Source: BM520 sp964474455
Lineage (GTDB): Bacteria > Bacteroidota > Bacteroidia > Bacteroidales > BM520
Direction: 5' to 3'
Assembly: GCA_964474455.1 (NCBI GenBank)
Contig: CAYYSU010000044.1
Span: 1-21,063 of the forward strand
DNA: 21,063 nt
Numbering within the stretch: the first letter of the stretch is position 1; every line of letters begins with the position of its first letter. The position numbers and the translations under genes are program-made. The notes under the pieces were generated by a model. The model was not told the origin of the DNA. It saw nothing but the letters and a program-made list of their open reading frames with translations, and did not search any database. Below are positions 16,064 to 21,063 of this stretch, one piece after another.

Positions 16064-18018
16064 TCACACATTTTTTGAACCCTCTCTGCTGCCTTTGTGT
16101 TTCCCAACGCAGCGGATTGTCTCATATCAGCACAAAATGATTCGGTATCACCTAAAAATTTATATGCCATTGCACGATTAAACCAGCTATCGGCAAACGA
16201 AGCATTCATAGAGATTGATTTACTGTAATCCTCTATGGCCTTATGATACATTTCCAAAATAAAATATGCATTACCTCGGTTATAATGTAGAGTAGCTGTG
16301 GGAGCATATTCCTCTATAGTCCGGGTATAAAATAACACAGCATCATCAAAACGCTTTTCATTGAATGCCTTCTCCGCCAGGTTAAAAAGCTGTTGCTCTG
16401 AAATAGCGCCGGTAGCTGTATCTTCGGAAGGCAAAACAGCCTTCTTTGATGCAACCTCACTGTCGCCGGGAAACTGTTTTTCAAGTATTTCAATCACCAT
16501 CGCAGCCTCTTGGTTTCTATTCTGGGCTATCAAAGCCATAAACATATTTAATGCGGCACTCTTCGAATCAGGCCACACTTCAAGTGCTTTTTTATATAAC
16601 GATGTGGCGCGGTGATACTCCCCCAGCCGATAATATGAATTGCCCATATTATAAAGACCGTTGTAATAAACAGGGTTGATCCTCAAAACCTCAGCGTAGG
16701 CTCGCACTGCATCTTCATGCCGGCTGTTGTCGGCATACCAGTTCGCAAGGTCGTACCACCCTATGAGAGCATCAGGTTGTTTTTCAACAACATCACTCCA
16801 AAGTGTCTCCGGAGACTCCCACACTCTGTTCCTTGAAATAGAGTGCAGCGACAAACCTCCAACCCAAATCATAAGCACCAACAACATGATGATACGTAAT
16901 GCAGATCCCTTTTTTATTATCCTGAACAAATATTCAGCCACGATAAAAAAGAAACCTATTAAGGGAAGATATACATAACGATCGGCAATAATTATATTTC
17001 TGGTGGGAACAATCTGCAATACCAGAATAATATTTGTCACAAAAAACCCGATACCAAAAACCAACGTTTTGTTACGCTTCCAACTTCGTACAAAAACGAC
17101 AATTATTGCTATCACCAATATAAAACAGAGGTAATAAAACCATGGTAAAGAGGCTGTTTCTGTCGGATAAGGGTATATTGCTGCCATTCCTGCCGGTACA
17201 ACCAATTTCCATAAATAGGTAATAAAGGCATAGGAGGGGATAATCAACTGTTCATTGATTCCAAAGCTCTTTGCTGGAGTTACAACTCCAAAGCTTGCCG
17301 TTGCGGCAATAGAGTTCAACCCCATAAGAATTCCCATTACCAGCCATGGCAGTTTTTCCAATAGTACCTTCCGAGAGAACACATTACGTCCACGATAATA
17401 ATCGATAAATATTAATGAGCCCACAAGTGCCATCGACTGTTCCTTACACCCATAAGACATCAGGAAAGGTATCAAAGCCAACAGGTACCACCTCCACTTT
17501 CCCGTATCAAGGAACCTCAAATACCATATCAAAGCTATCAGGGTAAACATACCATACAACGGTATTTTTATGGCTGCCACCCAGGCGATGGACTCCGTTT
17601 GTAATGGATGAACAGCAAAAAACAGAGCCACAAACAGTCCGATAATAATTCTACTCGAGAGTTTCTTCACAAAAACAAATACCAATGCAATATTCACAAG
17701 GTGCAATACCAATGAAGCCAAATGATACCAAAAGGGATTTAAACCATCAATTTGAAAAAGCAGTACCGTTACCACGTTCCCTATGGGGCTGTATTGTCCG
17801 TGAAAATAGTGCGTAAACCACCACAAAAGACCCTGCATTGAAGAGTCTCCTATTTGCGCATTATCAGTAACATACCACGTGTCGTCCCAGTTTGTAAAGG
17901 CATTATTCAGAGCAGGAAGATATATCAGAAACGTTATGATCAATATGATCATCAAAAGGAAAGCCTCTCGACACCAAAAGGGGCGCTTATCTATACAAAG
18001 ATTAAAATCGTTATTCAT
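16060..18018 (-). CDS. TMTC-like polytopic membrane protein with C-terminal TPR repeats (GT-C fold)
   Basis: 652 residues from the start I prefer at 18018. An in-frame ATG at 18078 would add 20 residues and overlap the upstream GT2 by 68 bases. The start at 18018 gives an ATGAATAA overlap with the GT2 stop, typical of translational coupling. After the first helix comes FTNWDDTWYV with D45-D46, the di-acidic loop motif of GT-C enzymes. Next are SPIGNVV, HLASLVLHLVN, FFAVHPLQTESIAWVAA and SYGCKEQSMALVG, all hallmarks of TMTC-type proteins with a DUF1736-like core. About ten helices are present. From about residue 425 there are TPR units (GWYDLANWYADNSRHEDAV, YNMGNSYYRLGEYHRAT, HYNRGNAYFILEMYHKAI). 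Known TMTC proteins are polyprenyl-phosphate-mannose dependent O-glycosyltransferases; the same type of reaction here is inferred. It is the last gene of the operon. Confidence 0.82.
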   Translation of the reverse strand: MNNDFNLCIDKRPFWCREAFLLMIILIITFLIYLPALNNAFTNWDDTWYVTDNAQIGDSSMQGLLWWFTHYFHGQYSPIGNVVTVLLFQIDGLNPFWYHLASLVLHLVNIALVFVFVKKLSSRIIIGLFVALFFAVHPLQTESIAWVAAIKIPLYGMFTLIALIWYLRFLDTGKWRWYLLALIPFLMSYGCKEQSMALVGSLIFIDYYRGRNVFSRKVLLEKLPWLVMGILMGLNSIAATASFGVVTPAKSFGINEQLIIPSYAFITYLWKLVVPAGMAAIYPYPTETASLPWFYYLCFILVIAIIVVFVRSWKRNKTLVFGIGFFVTNIILVLQIVPTRNIIIADRYVYLPLIGFFFIVAEYLFRIIKKGSALRIIMLLVLMIWVGGLSLHSISRNRVWESPETLWSDVVEKQPDALIGWYDLANWYADNSRHEDAVRAYAEVLRINPVYYNGLYNMGNSYYRLGEYHRATSLYKKALEVWPDSKSAALNMFMALIAQNRNQEAAMVIEILEKQFPGDSEVASKKAVLPSEDTATGAISEQQLFNLAEKAFNEKRFDDAVLFYTRTIEEYAPTATLHYNRGNAYFILEMYHKAIEDYSKSISMNASFADSWFNRAMAYKFLGDTESFCADMRQSAALGNTKAAERVQKMCD

Positions 18019-18958
18019 TTCCGGGAGCCTCGGAGGTTTTTTCTTTAATAAAATATAGTGGTCTTGATTTGGCCTCATGAAAAATCCTGGAGATGTACTC
18101 TCCTATCACGCCAAGTGATATCAACTGAACACCCCCCAGAATAAGTACCGTGATAAGTAGCGAAGTCCATCCCTGAATGGTAGCACCTGTAAAGTGACGT
18201 ATTATGGCATACAAGGCGTATAATAATCCGGCAGCAGAGACAGCGATTCCGGTATAAGCAGCAATACGCAGTGGTCGTGAGGAGAATGCTGTTATGCCAT
18301 CTATGGCAAAACGAATCATCTTTCGCAGCGTGTACTTTGTTTCTCCTGCGTATCGCTCCTCGGCCTTATACTCTATCACATCCTGGTTGAAACCCATCCA
18401 TGCCACCAGCCCACGATTAAAACGATCGCGCTCACTGAAAGAACAGTAAGCATCCACGGCAGCACGGCTCATAAGCCTGAAATCGGCAGCGCCAGCCACA
18501 AGTTCCACATCCGACATACGATTCATCAGTTTATAAAACAGGCCGGAAGTCTTGCGCTTAAAAAGCCCTGCTCCTTTTGTCTCCAATCTCTTCGTGTTGA
18601 TAATATCAAAACCCTGACGGCATCGTTTTACCATCTCCGGAATAACTGCGGGAGGATGCTGAAGATCGCCATCCATAGTCACCACCATGTCGCCCTTTGC
18701 ATGATGTAATCCTGCTGCCAGAGCTACCTGGTGACCGAAGTTCCTGCTGAGACTGAGACCTTTAATACGAAAATCGGTGTTGTGAAGCTTCCGTATTTCG
18801 CTATAGGTGTTATCGCGGCTGCCATCATCAACAAAGATGACCTCCCAGGTATCGCCAACAGATTCCAGTACCGGCAAAAGACGATGATGCAGAGCCTTAA
18901 GATTCATAGCCTCATTATAACAGGGAATGACAACAGAAAGGGTAGGATGCGGAGCCAT
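18011..18958 (-). CDS. GT2 polyprenyl-phosphate glycosyltransferase (GtrB/DPM1-like)
   Basis: 315 residues. The GT-A domain has VVIPCYNEAMN (9-19), the nucleotide-binding FVDDGSRDNT (42-51), SRNFGHQVALAAG (71-83) and the metal-binding MDGDLQHPP (95-103). GAADFRLMSR and RDRFNRG, the acceptor-side segments, follow at 156-165 and 178-184. Two C-terminal transmembrane helices (about 230-254 and 264-290) give the GtrB/ArnC-like topology. Such enzymes move a sugar from a nucleotide onto undecaprenyl phosphate, which is then flipped and used by a GT-C enzyme. The next gene, overlapping by 8 bases, is a GT-C/TPR protein, which fits as the downstream user. The sugar is unknown. A TATCTTTG box at 18977-18984 could start transcription here. 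Confidence 0.93.
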   Translation of the reverse strand: MAPHPTLSVVIPCYNEAMNLKALHHRLLPVLESVGDTWEVIFVDDGSRDNTYSEIRKLHNTDFRIKGLSLSRNFGHQVALAAGLHHAKGDMVVTMDGDLQHPPAVIPEMVKRCRQGFDIINTKRLETKGAGLFKRKTSGLFYKLMNRMSDVELVAGAADFRLMSRAAVDAYCSFSERDRFNRGLVAWMGFNQDVIEYKAEERYAGETKYTLRKMIRFAIDGITAFSSRPLRIAAYTGIAVSAAGLLYALYAIIRHFTGATIQGWTSLLITVLILGGVQLISLGVIGEYISRIFHEAKSRPLYFIKEKTSEAPGNE

Positions 18959-18976
18959 AGGTTATGCGTTTAGCCT

Positions 18977-18984
18977 CAAAGATA
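18977..18984 (-). promoter_or_regulatory. Candidate -7 box before the GT2-TMTC gene pair
   Basis: TATCTTTG on the minus strand matches TAnnTTTG perfectly. It lies in the largest gap of this operon (49 bases), ending 18 bases before the GT2 ATG. No -33 TTTG is seen at 19 bases. It may allow the two glycosylation genes to be expressed apart from ruvX-def. Confidence 0.4.
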
Positions 18985-19007
18985 CAAAATCAATGATTCC
19001 GGATATA

Positions 19008-19529
19008 CTATTGCTGTTTATTGATGTTCTCTTCGAACATTTTTATTAGATCCTCGGGAGTTTTGCCCAGGTTCTGGAGCGAAAGTTCTACATCATCAGC
19101 AAAATCGTTATCAGGGTATTGCTCCAAAAAGCGGGTATAGATATCTCTCGCTTTTTCTGTATTTCCAATATAGTTCTCCCAGATAAACCCCTGCAGGAAA
19201 AGACACTGTTCTACTTTTTCAAAATCTGAATAATCGGATTGAATACGTGATAGTAAATTCAGCGAAAGAGCATAGTTTCCCATATTCATGCTTACGTCCG
19301 AAGCACGGAAAAGATAATCTGCCGACATCTCATCATTAGGAAAATTTTCAGCATAATCCATATATGCGTTTATAATACCTCCTGTCTGTTGTGCCGACAG
19401 CAATCCTGCTTCGTCATTAAAAAGCTCCTTCTCCATTCCTTCAATCTCTTTTTGTGCTTTTTTCTCCTGTGAGGAGCAGCCATTTAAAATCAGCAATGCC
19501 ATAAGGCTTAGAAATAGTATCTTTTTCAT
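19008..19529 (-). CDS. TPR-containing lipoprotein
   Basis: 173 residues. The N-terminus MKKILFLSLMALLILNGC is a lipoprotein signal with C18 as the acylated residue (lipobox LNGC). The following SSQEKKAQKE is a charged linker. Residues from about 65 to 155 form two or three TPR-like helix pairs (ADYLFRASDVSMNMGNYA, AYMDYAENFPND, KARDIYTRFLEQYPDNDFA), the same kind of repeat as in YbgF/CpoB and BamD-type proteins. It should be anchored to the outer or inner membrane facing the periplasm; surface export cannot be judged. It follows def by 17 bases and precedes the GT2 gene by 49 bases. A scaffold role is likely, but the partner is unknown. Confidence 0.85.
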   Translation of the reverse strand: MKKILFLSLMALLILNGCSSQEKKAQKEIEGMEKELFNDEAGLLSAQQTGGIINAYMDYAENFPNDEMSADYLFRASDVSMNMGNYALSLNLLSRIQSDYSDFEKVEQCLFLQGFIWENYIGNTEKARDIYTRFLEQYPDNDFADDVELSLQNLGKTPEDLIKMFEENINKQQ

Positions 19530-19546
19530 AGCAATATAATTTGGAT

Positions 19547-20119
19547 TTACCTTCTCCCTTTTTTCTTCTTAGGGAAAATCATTTTATATTTTATATTAAT
19601 TCTACCGGCAGAAATATCTGCAAGTTTTTTTCTCAATAAGGTCTTTCTGATAGATGATAAACGATCTACAAAGAGTATTCCCTCCAGATGGTCGTATTCA
19701 TGTTGAATGACGCGTGCTGCCACACCACTAAAAGTCTCTTCATAGAAGTTCCACTCGTCATCGTAGTACTCTATTTTTATTGATTCCGGGCGCGACACAT
19801 CTTCGTGGATATCAGGCACACTAAGACACCCTTCATTAAAAAAATACTCCTCGCCCCAACGCTCGGTAATCTGAGCATTAAAAAATACCTTTTTAAAATC
19901 CTTTAGCTCAGGATATTCATCGGAGTATGGAGAGAGATCAATTACAAAAAGGCGGATAGATTTATTAATCTGAGGCGCTGCCAGACCCACACCTACGGTG
20001 CGGTACATGGTGTCAAACATATCTACGATCAACTGATCAAGTCCCTCATAATCTTTATCAATGTTTTCAGCTACTCTCTTCAAAGTAGGATGACCGTATG
20101 CTGTTACAGGTAATATCAT
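19547..20119 (-). CDS. def: Peptide deformylase
   Basis: A 190-residue metalloenzyme that removes the N-formyl group from the starting methionine of new proteins. The three conserved motifs are intact: GVGLAAPQ (43-50), EGCLS with metal ligand C98 (96-100), and QHEYDH with ligands H140 and H144 and catalytic E141. The C-terminal tail is very basic (MIFPKKKKGRR). The gene is 9 bases downstream of ruvX, forming a pair I recall as common in Bacteroidetes, and 17 bases upstream of the TPR lipoprotein. Confidence 0.98.
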   Translation of the reverse strand: MILPVTAYGHPTLKRVAENIDKDYEGLDQLIVDMFDTMYRTVGVGLAAPQINKSIRLFVIDLSPYSDEYPELKDFKKVFFNAQITERWGEEYFFNEGCLSVPDIHEDVSRPESIKIEYYDDEWNFYEETFSGVAARVIQHEYDHLEGILFVDRLSSIRKTLLRKKLADISAGRINIKYKMIFPKKKKGRR

Positions 20120-20128
20120 AATCTTACG

Positions 20129-20548
20129 TTAAAACTTTGTATTCATACCCATCCACGACTGCAATATCATGGTCGCACTGATGGTGTCAACTAGTTCTTT
20201 ATTTTGTCGTGCTTTCTTTCCCAATCCTGCATCTCTCATGGTTTGATGTGCCATAACAGAGGTAAAACGTTCATCCATTCTGTTAACAGGAATCATTGGG
20301 AATGTTTTTTTTAGTTTCTTCACAAAGGGGTCCACATATCGGGAAGAGTCAGACTTCTCGTTCATCAATGTTTTGGGCTCACCAACCACGAAGCATTCCA
20401 CATCGTTTTCCTTTACATACCTTGTTAAATATGCAAAAAGATCCTTCACGTGAACCGTCTCCAGACCTGTGGCAATAATCTGCAGCTCGTCGGTTACTGC
20501 TAAACCAACGCGCTTCTGTCCGTAATCGATAGCCATTATTCTTCCCAT
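20129..20548 (-). CDS. ruvX: Putative pre-16S rRNA nuclease / Holliday junction resolvase-like protein
   Basis: A 139-residue YqgF/RuvX family protein with the RNase H-like fold. It is known in E. coli for processing the 5' end of 16S rRNA and is also annotated as a Holliday junction resolvase. The acidic active site is visible: D8 in AIDYGQKRVGLAVTD, E57 in VVGEPKT, MDERFTS (D92, E93) and D121 in VDTISATMIL. M5 could be an alternative start, but M1 is better placed after the -7 box. It is the first gene of the minus-strand operon that continues into def, the TPR lipoprotein, GT2 and the TMTC-like gene. Confidence 0.96.
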   Translation of the reverse strand: MGRIMAIDYGQKRVGLAVTDELQIIATGLETVHVKDLFAYLTRYVKENDVECFVVGEPKTLMNEKSDSSRYVDPFVKKLKKTFPMIPVNRMDERFTSVMAHQTMRDAGLGKKARQNKELVDTISATMILQSWMGMNTKF

Positions 20549-20562
20549 AGTGAATTACGCTA

Positions 20563-20570
20563 CAAAATTA
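20563..20570 (-). promoter_or_regulatory. Candidate -7 box of the ruvX-def operon
   Basis: TAATTTTG on the minus strand is a perfect TAnnTTTG, ending 14 bases before the ruvX ATG. A TTTG occurs upstream but only 13 bases away, so the -33 element is not standard. Confidence 0.5.
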
Positions 20571-20594
20571 ATTAATTCCTTAACAAACATATGT

Positions 20595-20602
20595 TACCTT
20601 TG
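20595..20602 (+). promoter_or_regulatory. Candidate -7 box of dapD
   Basis: TACCTTTG on the plus strand fits TAnnTTTG. A start about seven bases beyond would give a leader of roughly 88 bases before the dapD ATG at 20697. A second, imperfect box (TATGTTTT) occurs nearer the gene. No clear -33 TTTG is present for either. Confidence 0.4.
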
Positions 20603-20696
20603 TTTTTTCTTTTTAAAAGAGACCGGATTATAGGCATATTAAGGTGAATCGAACATTCATAACACAGGATATGTTTTATTCTTAAAAATAAATATT

Positions 20697-21063
20697 ATGG
20701 ATGCCAGAAGAGATATCATAGAGCAGGCATGGAGCAACAGAAGCCTGCTACAACAAAATAACACAAAGGATGTTATAAAAAGCATTATCGAAGATCTTGA
20801 TAAGGGAAATCTTCGTGTAGCAGAACCTGCCAATGAGGGGTGGGTCGTTAACGAATGGATAAAAAAAGCTGTAATACTATATTTTCCCATTAGTGAAATG
20901 AAAAAAACCACTGCCGGCTCCATGGAGTTTCATGACAAGATGGAGCTTAAAAAAGGCTATGACCAGCTGGGTGTCAGGGTGGTGCCGCATGCTGTTTCAC
21001 GATATGGAAGTTATATTGCAAAGGGCGTTGTTATGATGCCCTCATACATTAATATTGGTGCGT
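20697..21063 (+). CDS. dapD: 2,3,4,5-tetrahydropyridine-2,6-dicarboxylate N-succinyltransferase, N-terminal part
   Basis: The first 122 residues are present and the gene runs off the right edge. The protein starts MDARRDIIEQAWSNRSLL, with the helical N-terminal domain (about 1-85) containing ANEGWVVNEWIKKAVILYF. It then enters the left-handed beta-helix with VRVVPHAVSRYGSYIAKG and VVMMPSYINIGA. This pattern is diagnostic of DapD, which succinylates tetrahydrodipicolinate in the succinylase branch of diaminopimelate/lysine synthesis. The ATG at 20697 follows an AT-rich leader and gives the expected family N-terminus. It diverges from ruvX across 148 bases that hold both candidate promoters. 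Confidence 0.96.
   Translation, partial: MDARRDIIEQAWSNRSLLQQNNTKDVIKSIIEDLDKGNLRVAEPANEGWVVNEWIKKAVILYFPISEMKKTTAGSMEFHDKMELKKGYDQLGVRVVPHAVSRYGSYIAKGVVMMPSYINIGA

Noticed and set aside
19547..20548. ruvX-def with TPR lipoprotein as a new functional system
   Set aside because: ruvX and def are ordinary housekeeping genes commonly found together. The link to the following genes is probably only operon layout.
20657..20923. Minus-strand hydrophobic open frame opposite dapD
   Set aside because: The plus strand encodes a clear DapD N-terminus. The antisense hydrophobicity is a by-product of that reading.
1..21063. tRNA genes, CRISPR arrays, insertion sequences or attachment sites
   Set aside because: The non-coding gaps are all about 150 bases or less and hold no cloverleaf, spaced direct repeats or terminal inverted repeats that I could see. 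No transposase or integrase is encoded.

Overview
The window is a stretch of chromosome from a member of the Bacteroidota, most likely the order Bacteroidales. Three things point there. Several proteins belong to families largely confined to that phylum: a DUF4834 protein, a BT_3928-like DoxX protein, a duplicated DUF1599 protein and a 1497-residue secreted protein. The L34 sequence is of Bacteroidetes type. Upstream regions carry the phylum's TAnnTTTG -7 box, while purine-rich Shine-Dalgarno sequences are not conspicuous. I cannot resolve the family or genus. There is no sign of mobile DNA, CRISPR or RNA genes, and no gap between genes exceeds about 150 bases.

Layout from left to right. (1) 1-3149, minus strand: a DUF4834 small membrane protein, a YfhO-type 829-residue membrane protein and the start of a GT4-like glycosyltransferase that runs off the left edge. 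They form one tight operon. (2) 3206-3507: rpmH (L34) as a single-gene unit, with its own -33/-7 promoter and two tandem terminators. (3) 3511-6319: pepD (M20 aminoacyl-histidine dipeptidase) and dnaN (beta clamp), both minus, each followed by a recognisable intrinsic terminator. (4) 6345-14331, minus: a five-gene run consisting of a duplicated DUF1599 protein, a DoxX/thioredoxin-like membrane protein, tpiA, prmA and the 1497-residue exported protein of unknown function. (5) 14360-16063, plus: folP (dihydropteroate synthase) and cdaA (diadenylate cyclase). (6) 16060-20548, minus: ruvX, def, a TPR lipoprotein, a GtrB/DPM1-like GT2 and a GT-C/TPR (TMTC-like) membrane protein. (7) From 20697, plus: the 5' part of dapD.

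Most genes are housekeeping: replication, translation, folate, lysine/cell wall, glycolysis and c-di-AMP signalling. The less understood content is in two places. One is the pair of polytopic GT-C-like proteins (YfhO and the TMTC-like protein), each coupled to a cytoplasmic-type glycosyltransferase, which suggests envelope or protein glycosylation. The other is the very large secreted protein at the end of the tpiA-prmA operon. Notable architecture includes the convergent cdaA and TMTC-like genes, which share a CTAG stop palindrome. The apparent terminator of the TMTC-like operon lies inside the last codons of cdaA. I see no clear new defence or mobile system here.
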